From an uncultured Bacilli bacterium (GTDB taxonomy: Bacteria; Bacillota_I; Bacilli_A; RF39; UBA660), in NCBI GenBank assembly GCA_934096815.1, contig CAKOMY010000008.1, positions 1 through 49,565 of the forward strand: a stretch of DNA of 49,565 nt, written 5' to 3'. Made by a program: the position numbers and the translations under genes. Of the stretch, positions 15,281-23,500 are shown piece by piece. The notes beneath the pieces were generated by a model, which did no database searches, was not told where the DNA came from, and saw only the letters and a program-made list of their open reading frames with translations. Position 1 is the stretch's first letter. Each line of letters opens with the position of its first letter.

Positions 15281-17153
15281 TTCTAATTAATATTATTGCC
15301 CCACCTAATACTGTGATTGAACCAATAATATAAGTTATAGCGCTTGATAATCCTGTTTTAGGAACATCAGGAATAATTATTTCAACTGGATCATTATATA
15401 ATATAATTCCATTTGCTTTAACATATTCATTACTTGAATTTTTAATATACAAGTTACCATCAGCGTCTACTTTAAATTCAATAGGAACACTATTTAATTT
15501 GTAATCGCTTGGAGCAGCAACTTCAACTAATGTATATTCTCCTTCTTCTAAACTTATATAATGTGACTTATCATCAGTTACATAAGAAGCAATAACTTCT
15601 CCCTTATTATTCTTAATATTTAATGTAGCTCCACTAACATATTTATTAGTTTTACTATCTAATTTATTAATGTTTATTGTAGGTCTTACTTCGTTAATCA
15701 TTTTAATGCGATCTACTTTTACATATTCGCTAACAATATTTTTTTGATATAAATTACCTTCATCATCAATTCTAAATTCAATTGTTTCTTTACTTAATAT
15801 ATATCCTTTTGGTGCAATTGTTTCTGTTAAACTATAATATCCAGGTTTTAATGTAACTTTATGTGATTCGCTTGTACTAATCCATGTTAAATTAGTGTTG
15901 TTATCACCTTTTAAATTTAATGTAGCTCCTGGTATTTCTTTTTCACCAGTTATATCAGTTTTACTAATATTTATATCGTATTCTTTAATTTCTTTTTCAT
16001 TAATCATTTTAATACGATCTACTTTTACATATTCGCCTTTAGTATTTTTTTCAAATATATTTCCGTTTTCATCAATTCTAAATTCAATTGTTTCTTTACT
16101 TAATATATATCCTTTTGGTGCAATTGTTTCTGTTAAACTGTAATATCCAGGTTTTAATGTAACTTTATGTGATTCATTTGTACTAATCCATGTTAAATTA
16201 GTATTATTGTCACCTTTTAAATTTAATGTAGCTCCTGGTATTTCTTTTTCACCAGTTATATCAGTTTTACTAATACTTACTTCATATTTTTTATCTTCTG
16301 GAACATTTATTGACAATGATAAAGATGCGTCTTTACTTACAACATTCGTAAATACTTTTCCATAAACTATTTTTTGAAATTCAATACTAAAGAAATAATT
16401 ATAAGCGCTTTTAATTGTTCTTGTAGATGTAGCTTCAACACTGAATGTTGTTGTTTTTCCTTTTTCTAAACTTGAAGTTGGAACTTTAACATTAAATGTA
16501 ATTACTCCATCTTTTGTTGTTTTATTAATAATTTCAGCATTTTTAGGAGCATTCTTTAATACAATATTAACATTGTCTCCTACATAAGTAACCTTAATAT
16601 CTTCAGAAATATAATAGTTACCATTTAAATTAAATTTTGCATTATTAGTATCAATACTAATACTAACATCTTTCTTTTGACTATAATTTTTAGCGCCGTT
16701 AACTAAGTTGTAGATTATTCTACTGAATGTATCTTCATTAACTTTCTTTAAAATATTGATTTTTACATTTCTTGGAATGTTTACATTGTTGTTATTAAGA
16801 ATGTCTTCATACCACCAAATAGCAATTTGCATTGCATAATAATCTTTGGATTTATCACCTGTATTTGGTTTGTTTTCTAATATATAGATAAATCCATCAT
16901 CGATTTGACTATATAATTTCATTGTATATTTGCCTTGATATACCAAAGCTTCATTTTGACAGTAAACTAAAATTCCACCATCAATTTCTTTATAATGCAC
17001 TTTAGGTGCACCTTCAATATAATCTGTTAAAATAACAGGATCTTTAGTTTTAAATGTTTTTGGCGCAGTTTCTGCTAAAACATTTGTATATAATCCGAAT
17101 AATGATAATATACCAACTAAAATTGTAATCATAAATGATTTAAATCTTTTCAT
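15264..17153 (-). CDS. Thioester-domain adhesin with three CnaB domains and VPKTG sorting signal
   Basis: 629 residues. Signal peptide 1-27 (ending VLA). N-terminal thioester-type domain with C65 (ILVYCQNEA) and Q109 in AMQIAIWWYED, the pair that forms a Cys-Gln thioester in Gram-positive adhesins able to bind host surfaces covalently. A middle region lies at about 160-290. Three SpaA/CnaB-like domains follow (about 291-390, 393-490, 490-585), with Lys in SISKTDI and Glu in SLTETIAPKGY suited to intramolecular isopeptide bonds. The C-terminus has VPKTGL, a hydrophobic helix and RNGKKC, a variant LPxTG signal. CnaB domains 1 and 2 are nearly identical. First gene of a promoter-proximal operon with a sortase. 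Confidence 0.88.
   Translation of the reverse strand: MKRFKSFMITILVGILSLFGLYTNVLAETAPKTFKTKDPVILTDYIEGAPKVHYKEIDGGILVYCQNEALVYQGKYTMKLYSQIDDGFIYILENKPNTGDKSKDYYAMQIAIWWYEDILNNNNVNIPRNVKINILKKVNEDTFSRIIYNLVNGAKNYSQKKDVSISIDTNNAKFNLNGNYYISEDIKVTYVGDNVNIVLKNAPKNAEIINKTTKDGVITFNVKVPTSSLEKGKTTTFSVEATSTRTIKSAYNYFFSIEFQKIVYGKVFTNVVSKDASLSLSINVPEDKKYEVSISKTDITGEKEIPGATLNLKGDNNTNLTWISTNESHKVTLKPGYYSLTETIAPKGYILSKETIEFRIDENGNIFEKNTKGEYVKVDRIKMINEKEIKEYDINISKTDITGEKEIPGATLNLKGDNNTNLTWISTSESHKVTLKPGYYSLTETIAPKGYILSKETIEFRIDDEGNLYQKNIVSEYVKVDRIKMINEVRPTININKLDSKTNKYVSGATLNIKNNKGEVIASYVTDDKSHYISLEEGEYTLVEVAAPSDYKLNSVPIEFKVDADGNLYIKNSSNEYVKANGIILYNDPVEIIIPDVPKTGLSSAITYIIGSITVLGGAIILIRNGKKC
15694..15969 (-). 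repeat. CnaB-coding repeat, copy B
   Basis: 276 bp nearly identical to 16000-16275 (offset 306 bp, 102 codons), with scattered single differences. In-frame duplication of one adhesin domain. Confidence 0.9.
16000..16275 (-). repeat. CnaB-coding repeat, copy A
   Basis: Partner of 15694-15969; encodes the first CnaB domain of the adhesin. Confidence 0.9.
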
Positions 17154-17187
17154 TTTTCAAAACCCTCTTTCCTTGAATACGATTTAT

Positions 17188-17216
17188 ATTATAGCATATT
17201 AATAAAAAAAATGCAA
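17188..17216 (-). promoter_or_regulatory. Sigma-A promoter of the adhesin-sortase operon
   Basis: TTGCAT (complement of 17211-17216), 17-base spacer, TGCTATAAT extended -10 (17188-17193). GAGGG before the ATG at 17153. The -35 lies in the right arm of the preceding terminator. Confidence 0.85.
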
Positions 17217-17250
17217 ACAAAATTTCAATATATCATTTTATTTGCATCTA
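17203..17250 (-). terminator. Terminator of the tail-anchored protein gene
   Basis: Stem of about 13 bp starting ATGCAAA on one side and ending TTTGCAT on the other, loop of about 10, then eight T on the minus strand. Confidence 0.85.
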
Positions 17251-17254
17251 TTTA

Positions 17255-17965
17255 TTAAAATAATCCTAAATTAAAATAATTATTTGCTACTACAATACCA
17301 ATAACAATAGCAACAATTATAAAAACAAAAATAAGTATTTTAACTAGAACATTATTGGATTTAATATCTTTCTCGATATCTTTAAAGTCATCAAAATCTT
17401 TTTCAGAAATTTTTAAATTACCAGTATAAAAATCTTCCTCATCTGGCACAATCTCATCTTTTTCGTATGTACAAGTTTCAGATAAGCCTAAAAGATCAGC
17501 ATCTTTCTTACTATTTTTTATTTCAATTTGGGCAATTGTATGAATAAGATCTTTAAGTTCTTTTTCTTCAGCAGTTTCTTCTTTTTCAGGATACTTGTTT
17601 TTTATTTCATCAACTAACTTGCTAGCATCAACTGATTTATTTAATTTATTACGATCATAATCGTAGTCAGTATCATTTTTAGCCTTATTTAAAATGGCAT
17701 TTAGATCATACTCTTTTGTTGTTTCTCTTTCAAATTCCTGCACTTCTGGTTCAACAATTTCAATTGATTTTCTTTTAGGTGCATTATCACGATACTTTTT
17801 GTCTAATATTTCCCTTATTTGGTTAACATCTATACTCCTTGCATCATTTTTTAATACTTCTTGATTTGAATTAATATCAAACTTATCATAACTTTGATTT
17901 TCATAAGAATTATATAAATTTTTATTTATTTCTGTCCTGCTTGGTATCTTATCAAAATTTCCCAT
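17255..17965 (-). CDS. Tail-anchored acidic protein of unknown function
   Basis: 236 residues from ATG 17965 (MGNFDKIP); a GTG at 17980 also keeps the frame but sits right on the AAAGG sequence, so it is less likely. Mostly charged and probably disordered or helical (about 1-205), with one C-terminal helix VKILIFVFIIVAIVIGIVV (about 208-228) and a short outside tail. No recognised domain. Lone gene with its own terminator next to the adhesin operon. Confidence 0.7.
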   Translation of the reverse strand: MGNFDKIPSRTEINKNLYNSYENQSYDKFDINSNQEVLKNDARSIDVNQIREILDKKYRDNAPKRKSIEIVEPEVQEFERETTKEYDLNAILNKAKNDTDYDYDRNKLNKSVDASKLVDEIKNKYPEKEETAEEKELKDLIHTIAQIEIKNSKKDADLLGLSETCTYEKDEIVPDEEDFYTGNLKISEKDFDDFKDIEKDIKSNNVLVKILIFVFIIVAIVIGIVVANNYFNLGLF

Positions 17966-18058
17966 ATATAGTTCACACACCTTTACGTTAAAATAATATC
18001 ATAATTTTTAAAAATTTACTATGCTTGTTGTTAATAGTAGTGCAAAATTATAAAATTA

Positions 18059-18136
18059 AAAATTGAAACAGAAGATAAGTTTCAAAAAAATTAAAAAAAG
18101 CCTTATTTTAAGGCAATTCTAATATTTTAATGGTGC
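18059..18136. repeat. Direct repeat, left end of integrated element (att-like)
   Basis: 78 bp matching 21629-21706 with two mismatches. It contains the last 6 bases of tRNA-Thr (TGGTGC on this strand) and a copy of the tRNA terminator hairpin (18093-18114). The stretch 17966-18234 otherwise holds no gene; just right of the repeat are two similar words, CGAATGTCGTTGATATC and CGAATGATATAAATATC, 35 bases apart. Confidence 0.9.
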
Positions 18137-18234
18137 GAATGTCGTTGATATCTACAACTCTTGCATAGTACGAATGATATAAATATCACTCATTAAAAGT
18201 ATTTTACCATATATTTTTATAAAATAGACAAATT

Positions 18235-19148
18235 TTATTTAATTCTTTTACCATTAACAAGGGGATTTAAATCTCTTACTTTTACTTTTGGCATTTCTAA
18301 TTCAGGTATATCTTGTATTTTTTTATTTTCAAATTCATTGATTAATCTTTGAAGTTTGCTATCTTTTTGTTGTTTCAACATTGAAAATAAATATTTTTCA
18401 TTATAAGTGTATAATTCTTCATAAGTAATATATTTTTTTCAATTGATAGTTTTGTTATTTTAGCAAGTAATTGCATCATATAATTATCTTTCTTTGAATG
18501 ACAATATATATCAATACTTTTACTAATTTCTAAAACTTTTTTTACTACTTTTGATGATTTAAAACCTATTTCATCTTCGTTATTTTCATTTAGAAAAATA
18601 CACATATCTCTAACTATATTACTAATATCATTTTTATTAATATTTTTAGTCCATCCAATTCCTGTTAATATTACATCATCAATTCTATCAGCACAAACTT
18701 TTGGTCTGTCATTATCAACAACTGAATACTTTTTAAAATTAATAATTTCGTTAATATCAATATCATCTTCTCTTAAACATTCTATTAAATATTTATCACT
18801 TTTTAAGATATGCTCTGTGTATTCTTCAGTACTTTCTTGTTTTTCATAGTCTTGGTTCATATAATCAATTACATGTGAAAAACAAGGTGTTGCTATATCA
18901 TGAAAAAGCCCTGCTAATGTTGCTTTTTTATCTTTTGTTAATTTATAAACTATCAAACAAACTGTTAACGAATGATCATATCTACTTATATACTTTCTAA
19001 AATCATATATATCTTTTGAAGCATAGTCCATTCCACAAAAATAACCAATATTTTTTAACCTCAATAAAGATGGAGCTTTTAAATATTTAATAAGAAAATT
19101 GGGTAAGTTTGAATAATCAAGTTGCTCCAAGTAATATTGCAAATACAT
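18235..19148 (-). pseudogene. HD-domain phosphohydrolase, frameshifted near the 3' end
   Basis: The intact part (19148 to 18375) shows an HD signature: H59 (RYDHSL), H83-D84 (AGLFHDIATP), H92 and a later DRIDDVI, typical of metal-dependent nucleotide or phosphate hydrolases. The frame then ends in an unlikely tail. One extra base in the seven-T run at 18432-18438 would restore EKKYITYEELYTYNEKYLF and carry on for about 65 codons to a stop at 18235. So the gene lost its C-terminus or the sequence has an error. ATG 19148 has GGTGAAA upstream. It belongs to the mobile segment, with the dUTPase-like gene 19 bases upstream. Confidence 0.75.
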
Positions 19149-19167
19149 TTTTTCACCAACTTTCTAG

Positions 19168-19644
19168 TTATTTACTTATCATTTTTAAAGTTTTATTCAT
19201 TTTTTCTAGACAGTAATTATTTAATTCTTCATCACTATAATTCAATAATTTAGATAATGCTATTAAATAAGATAATAGTTTTAATAACTTTTCTTTATCT
19301 AGATTTATTGTTAATGAAGAAGCAAGTTTATTTGATTCTATAAATAACTTAACCATATCAGTTTTAGATATATCTTCTATTTGTATTTCTTCAATATTAG
19401 CTAAATCACAAAAACATAAAGTAATCATCAAGCAATCAGCAAACTCAGGTATTGTTATATCAGGGCTACTTTGTTTTTCTTCTTTCCAATATTTAAAACA
19501 CTTAGTTTCATAAGCAAATTCACTTAATTCGCAAATTAATTCTAATACCTGTTTATAGAAAATTTCTTCATTTTCATAATCATATTTTTTTCTAAAATAT
19601 GAATTTATTATCTTTTCTTTTTCGTATATTTCTTTTAAGTTCAT
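19168..19644 (-). CDS. Dimeric dUTPase-like all-alpha NTP pyrophosphatase
   Basis: 158 residues from ATG 19644 (MNLKEIYEKE), chosen because AAAGGATGG lies before it; the frame extends 10 codons further up. The pattern FYKQVLELICELSEFAYETKCFKYW...EFADCLMITL fits the class II dUTPase/MazG-like fold, where ExxxE and ExxxD residues bind Mg2+ and the enzyme removes pyrophosphate from dUTP. Such genes are common on phages and mobile elements. It sits between the relaxase and an HD hydrolase gene. Confidence 0.7.
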   Translation of the reverse strand: MNLKEIYEKEKIINSYFRKKYDYENEEIFYKQVLELICELSEFAYETKCFKYWKEEKQSSPDITIPEFADCLMITLCFCDLANIEEIQIEDISKTDMVKLFIESNKLASSLTINLDKEKLLKLLSYLIALSKLLNYSDEELNNYCLEKMNKTLKMISK

Positions 19645-19750
19645 ATAGCCATCCTTTCGATTAGTAACCACCAATTGAATATATTATATCAGAAAATTAT
19701 TGATTAGTCTTTAAATGGTAAATAAAAAAGAAAAAAGTAGCATTGATACG

Positions 19751-21133
19751 TTATATTTCTATATCAAAATCGTCTTTTTCTTTGTTGTTATTGTGTTCTT
19801 TAGCAAACCTATAGTCATCTCTAATATCTTCTATTGTTTCATCACTAAATATTCCATGCTCATATAATTTCTTTGAAAAGTGTATATAATCTTCTCGATC
19901 CTTTTCTTTTCCAAAGATTCGTTTTTTAATAAAGTTTACCAATCTATCAAATAAATTTTCAAAATAATTGATAGTTCTTTTTAATTTTGAATTTTCTTGT
20001 TTAAGATCATCTATCTCATCCTTTTGTTTATCTACCTTTTTTTCAAGTGATTTAACCTTAATATGCAAAGCATCATTATTTTCAGTGAGTATTTTAATTT
20101 TTTCTCTATTTTCTTGTAATTCAGTATCTACATTATTAAGTGTTACTGATAACTTTTGTATTTTCTTATATTCATCATTAGTAGAATTTACTTGCTGAAT
20201 AAAACTAACTATCTTTGCTTTTTCATCTTGCCTTAAAACATATTTATCTTTGCTAGTTAAAGTTGTCTTTAAATTATTAACTATTTCTTTAACTTCGTTA
20301 GAATTACTATCTAATTCTTTTGATTTTGTATTTGCTTTTTCTAATCGTTCTTGGTTTTTAGATATTTCTTCTTGCATTTCCATATAGCCATCCATATCCT
20401 TAACATTGATATCTTTATTTCTACCTTTTTTCTTTGTTTTTAAAATACTATTTAAACCATATTCCTTATTAAAACTTGCAATACATAATCTTCTCATTTT
20501 ATCTTGAAGTTCTATTAGTTTTGTTTTAGTAAAAACATCAGATTTACCAACTTGTTTAGACATACCATTTTTATTTTTATATTTTATTGGAACACCTACA
20601 ATATGCATATGTGGACTTGTTTCATCATAATGAATAATAGCACTTGCCACTTTAAAATTTGGAATTAGATTTTCTAAATCTTTTACTTGTTCTTTATAGA
20701 CATTAGACATTTTATGTTTAAAATTATCATCTTTAGTATCCCAGTACTTTTTATCTCCAAGTTCAATAATTATCTCACAAGCCAAATCATTTTTTGAATT
20801 ATCACTAATCTTTTTGAAATAGTCATCTATTTTTCTATTATCTCTTGTTTGTTTTGCATTATATTCAAGTCTTGCTTCTTCAAACTCTTCTTTATATAAA
20901 TTTTTAACATCATCATATAGTGAAGTAGTACCTCTAACTATTTCAATTAAATGCTCTTTATCATCATACTTACGATAATTATGTTTATCAACACGAGATA
21001 GTTGTCTAGAATTTTGAATTGCATTATTACTTAAAGAGGTAGTTCCACTAGCATTAGTTTTTGCTCTTGCTCGTGATACATTTTTTCTATTTTTATCACT
21101 ACCCAAATGTAGTGAATAGGCAAGTTCTGACAT
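19751..21133 (-). CDS. MobV-family relaxase (Mob/Pre)
   Basis: 460 residues. Relaxases of this family nick oriT and lead the DNA strand in mobilization. Motif HYDETSPHMHIVGVPI carries H168, H175 and H177, the HxDExxPHxH metal-binding signature of MobV. An N-terminal SLHLGSDKNRKNVSRARAK is also typical. From about 250 the protein is a long coiled coil. Size is close to plasmid Pre/Mob proteins. No replication protein or integrase is seen beside it, so the element depends on others for transfer and perhaps for integration. Confidence 0.9.
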   Translation of the reverse strand: MSELAYSLHLGSDKNRKNVSRARAKTNASGTTSLSNNAIQNSRQLSRVDKHNYRKYDDKEHLIEIVRGTTSLYDDVKNLYKEEFEEARLEYNAKQTRDNRKIDDYFKKISDNSKNDLACEIIIELGDKKYWDTKDDNFKHKMSNVYKEQVKDLENLIPNFKVASAIIHYDETSPHMHIVGVPIKYKNKNGMSKQVGKSDVFTKTKLIELQDKMRRLCIASFNKEYGLNSILKTKKKGRNKDINVKDMDGYMEMQEEISKNQERLEKANTKSKELDSNSNEVKEIVNNLKTTLTSKDKYVLRQDEKAKIVSFIQQVNSTNDEYKKIQKLSVTLNNVDTELQENREKIKILTENNDALHIKVKSLEKKVDKQKDEIDDLKQENSKLKRTINYFENLFDRLVNFIKKRIFGKEKDREDYIHFSKKLYEHGIFSDETIEDIRDDYRFAKEHNNNKEKDDFDIEI

Positions 21134-21198
21134 ATATAAATCATCATCCTTTCTTTCAGCCTATTTTGTTTTTGACAAAATATTTAACCCTCTAGGTA

Positions 21199-21245
21199 TT
21201 TTGACGCAAGCATCAAAATTACCTTGTGGGCTAGGGATTCCCTAG
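21199..21245. other. Candidate origin of transfer (oriT)
   Basis: Just upstream of the relaxase gene lie two hairpins: TTTTGACG-caag-CATCAAAA (21199-21218) and CTAGGGATTCCCTAG (21231-21245, itself inside GGG...CCC). MobV elements usually carry oriT at this place. The exact nick site cannot be read. The remainder of 21134-21394 shows no gene. Confidence 0.45.
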
Positions 21246-21394
21246 AACCCTTTTTGACTTATTCCATAATGTTTTAAAACTTCGTAATAAAACAAAATTA
21301 CATAAGCCTTATAAAATGCTTTTCACACTTTCATTGAAATAAGTTTCAACAAAATGTGTTCGCATTTTATTCTTCTTAACATAGTAGTTCCTTA

Positions 21395-21592
21395 TTAAAC
21401 AGGTTTTACTCCAATTTGGGTAGGAGCAGGCTCTTTCATATAAATAACACTATCATTTGATTCATCAGGTATATAGTCAAATGCAGTATTAATATCTTCC
21501 ATTTGAAATTCATCTTTGCCCCTTATATAGATAATTCCATATCTATATTCTTTCATCTTAATATCAGGATCAATTTTATTATAATCTTCCAT
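21395..21592 (-). pseudogene. C-terminal fragment of an unknown mobile-element protein
   Basis: 65 residues from ATG 21592, ending PAPTQIGVKPV. No ribosome site precedes the ATG, and the frame stays open upstream (FNFIHDDRAIIRIFP) right into the direct repeat, where it meets a stop. This looks like the tail of a longer gene whose front was cut off at the repeat junction. Family not recognised. Confidence 0.5.
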
Positions 21593-21628
21593 AGGGAATA
21601 TTCTAATAATTGCTCTATCATCATGAAT

Positions 21629-21706
21629 AAAATTGAAACATAAGATAAGTTTCTAAAAAATTAAAAAAAGCCTTATTTTAAGGCAATTCTAATATTTTAA
21701 TGGTGC
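21629..21706. repeat. Direct repeat, right end of integrated element (att-like)
   Basis: 78 bp, 76 identical to 18059-18136. It begins at the 3' end of tRNA-Thr and covers its terminator. Confidence 0.9.
21663..21684 (-). terminator. Terminator of tRNA-Thr
   Basis: GCCTTA / TAAGGC stem and seven T on the minus strand, 17 bases past the CCA end. A second copy lies at 18093-18114 in the other direct repeat. Confidence 0.85.
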
Positions 21707-21777
21707 TAGAAAGAGGAATCGAACCTCCAACCTACTGATTACGATTCAGTTGCTCTACCTGATTGAGCTATTCCAGC
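21701..21777 (-). tRNA. tRNA-Thr (anticodon CGT)
   Basis: Cloverleaf readable on the minus strand: acceptor GCTGGAA / TTCTAGC (one G-U), D arm AGCTCAATCAGGTAGAGCA, anticodon stem ACTGA / TCAGT with loop ATCGTAA (anticodon CGT), T arm with GGTTCGATTCC, and an encoded CCA. Site of the neighbouring element junction. Confidence 0.95.
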
Positions 21778-21792
21778 ATGAAAAGCTTTAAT

Positions 21793-23202
21793 TTAGTTTT
21801 CGATTATTTCTCCATCTAAACTAAAACTTTTAGCATCTGATATTTTAACATTTATAATTTGTCCAATAGTGTCCATAGGTGCAGCTACATTAACTAATTT
21901 CATATTTTCTGTATATCCACATACTTTGTTACTATCCTTTTCAGATATTCCAGTAACCAACACTTTTTGTATAGTGTTAAGCATTCTTTCGTTACTTTCT
22001 TTAGAATATTTATTAACTATTTCATTTAAACGATGTAATCTATCTTCTTTTTCTTCTTCTGTTAAATCATTTTTCATTTTAGCAGCAGGAGTATTTTCTC
22101 TTGGCGAATAAATAAAGGTAAACGCTCCATCATATTTACAAGTATTAACTACATCTAATGTATCGTTAAAGTCTTCCTCTGTTTCACCAGGAAAGGCAAC
22201 TATAATATCAGTTGTTATTGAGGCATTTTTAACCTTGTTGCGAATTTTATTAAATAGTTCTAAGTATTCTTCTTTCGTATATCTTCTACCCATTAATTTT
22301 AAAATTTTATTTGATCCACTTTGTAATGGTAAATGAATATATGGCATAATATTTTCTCTTGATGCAATAACATCAATCATTTCATCAGTAAAATCCCATG
22401 GATGAGATGTTACAAATCTAATTCTTTCAATTCCAGTATCACTTACCTTTTCAAGTAGTTTACTGAATTCAATTTCGCCTTCTAAGTCTTTACCATAAGC
22501 ATTAACATTTTGACCTAGTAAAGTTATTTCTTTATATCCTTGTTCTTTTAGTTCTTTAACTTCTTTTAGAATATCTTCTGATTTACGACTTCTTTGTTTT
22601 CCTCTAGTATAAGGAACTATACAATAAGTACAAAATTTATCACAACCATACATGATGTTTACCCAAGCTGTTATTTTAGAATCTCTTTTATAAAGGTTAC
22701 CGAATTCAATTACATCTCCTTCTTTGCTATAAACATTAATTGATTGTTTACCATAAAAATTCATTAACATATCAGGTAATTCATTCATATTATGTGTACC
22801 AAATACTATATCAATATATTTATGTTTTTCTCTTATTTCTTTTACAACATTTTCTTCTTGAGCCATACATCCACAAAGACCAATAATTAAATCTTTATTA
22901 GTTTTCTTTAAATGTTTACATCTTCCTAAAAAACCAAATACTTTATCATGAGCATTTTCTCTTATAGCACAAGTATTTAAAATAATTAAATCTGCTTGTT
23001 CATAATCTTCTATTTCGGTATAGCCTAAATTTTCTAATATCTTTTTAATTTCTTCACTATCGTGAACATTCATCTGACAACCATAAGTTTTAATAAAATA
23101 TTTTTTTCCTTTAAATACCTCATTATAATTACGATCCTCATATAAATATTTTACTTCTTCTTTTCCTCTTTTTCTGGCATCTGCCATGTTTGGATAATTC
23201 AT
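21793..23202 (-). CDS. miaB: tRNA-2-methylthio-N6-dimethylallyladenosine synthase MiaB
   Basis: 469 residues. Adds the methylthio group at C2 of i6A37 in tRNAs reading UNN codons. N-terminal UPF0004 domain with the three auxiliary-cluster cysteines (TYGCQMNVHD, LNTCAIRENA, IGLCGCMAQEE), radical SAM cluster YGCDKFCTYCIVPYTRG, then a TRAM domain at about 400-465. Length and motifs are complete. GGTGATATAAATG at the start. Next gene on the same strand after the tRNA-Thr terminator region. Confidence 0.97.
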   Translation of the reverse strand: MNYPNMADARKRGKEEVKYLYEDRNYNEVFKGKKYFIKTYGCQMNVHDSEEIKKILENLGYTEIEDYEQADLIILNTCAIRENAHDKVFGFLGRCKHLKKTNKDLIIGLCGCMAQEENVVKEIREKHKYIDIVFGTHNMNELPDMLMNFYGKQSINVYSKEGDVIEFGNLYKRDSKITAWVNIMYGCDKFCTYCIVPYTRGKQRSRKSEDILKEVKELKEQGYKEITLLGQNVNAYGKDLEGEIEFSKLLEKVSDTGIERIRFVTSHPWDFTDEMIDVIASRENIMPYIHLPLQSGSNKILKLMGRRYTKEEYLELFNKIRNKVKNASITTDIIVAFPGETEEDFNDTLDVVNTCKYDGAFTFIYSPRENTPAAKMKNDLTEEEKEDRLHRLNEIVNKYSKESNERMLNTIQKVLVTGISEKDSNKVCGYTENMKLVNVAAPMDTIGQIINVKISDAKSFSLDGEIIEN

Positions 23203-23238
23203 TTATATCACCAACTTCGTTAATGATTATATCATACT

Positions 23239-23379
23239 TTAAGCAATTGTGGTAATAATATTAAGGTTTTTAGAGTAATTATCAATTTGTTTACTCCGAA
23301 AACCAATTGCAACAATAATTATTAATACGATTAAGTAAAAAATAATTAATCCTTTATATTCTTTTAATGTGTTAGTCAT
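23239..23379 (-). CDS. 46-residue membrane protein divergent from lexA
   Basis: Start at ATG 23379 (MTNTLKEYKG) is chosen because GGAAGGAG lies 8 bases before it; longer frames have none. One hydrophobic helix (LIIFYLIVLIIIVAIGF, about 11-27), then KQIDNYSKNLNIITTIA. Divergent to lexA, the place where Bacillus keeps the SOS cell-division inhibitor yneA, but this protein is shorter and lacks a LysM domain. Its promoter holds a LexA-box-like palindrome, so it is probably an SOS gene; a role in division arrest is inference. Confidence 0.7.
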   Translation of the reverse strand: MTNTLKEYKGLIIFYLIVLIIIVAIGFRSKQIDNYSKNLNIITTIA

Positions 23380-23404
23380 TACTACCACTCCTTCCAACAA
23401 TATT

Positions 23405-23433
23405 AATATAAACCAAACAAATGTATTTGTCAA
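23405..23433 (-). promoter_or_regulatory. Promoter of the small SOS gene with operator in the spacer
   Basis: TTGACA-17-TATATT on the minus strand. The spacer region contains the perfect inverted repeat ACAAATACATTTGT (complement of 23417-23430), a likely LexA site. Confidence 0.75.
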
Positions 23434-23442
23434 TAATATTTT

Positions 23443-23454
23443 AAACAATTGTTT
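23443..23454. promoter_or_regulatory. Candidate LexA operator
   Basis: AAACAATTGTTT fits the AAC-N4-GTT core of Gram-positive LexA boxes and overlaps the lexA -35, so LexA would repress its own gene. Confidence 0.65.
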
Positions 23455-23481
23455 GACTTTTTACAATCGGTATGTTAATAT
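23453..23481 (+). promoter_or_regulatory. lexA promoter
   Basis: TTGACT (23453-23458), 17-base spacer, TAATAT (23476-23481), then AAGGAGGA before the ATG at 23501. Confidence 0.85.
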
Positions 23482-23500
23482 ACACGTGTAAGGAGGAATT

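Noticed and set aside
18137..18190. Remnant of a second tRNA gene at the left repeat
   Set aside because: Apart from TGGTGC the sequence does not match tRNA arms and cannot fold as a cloverleaf.
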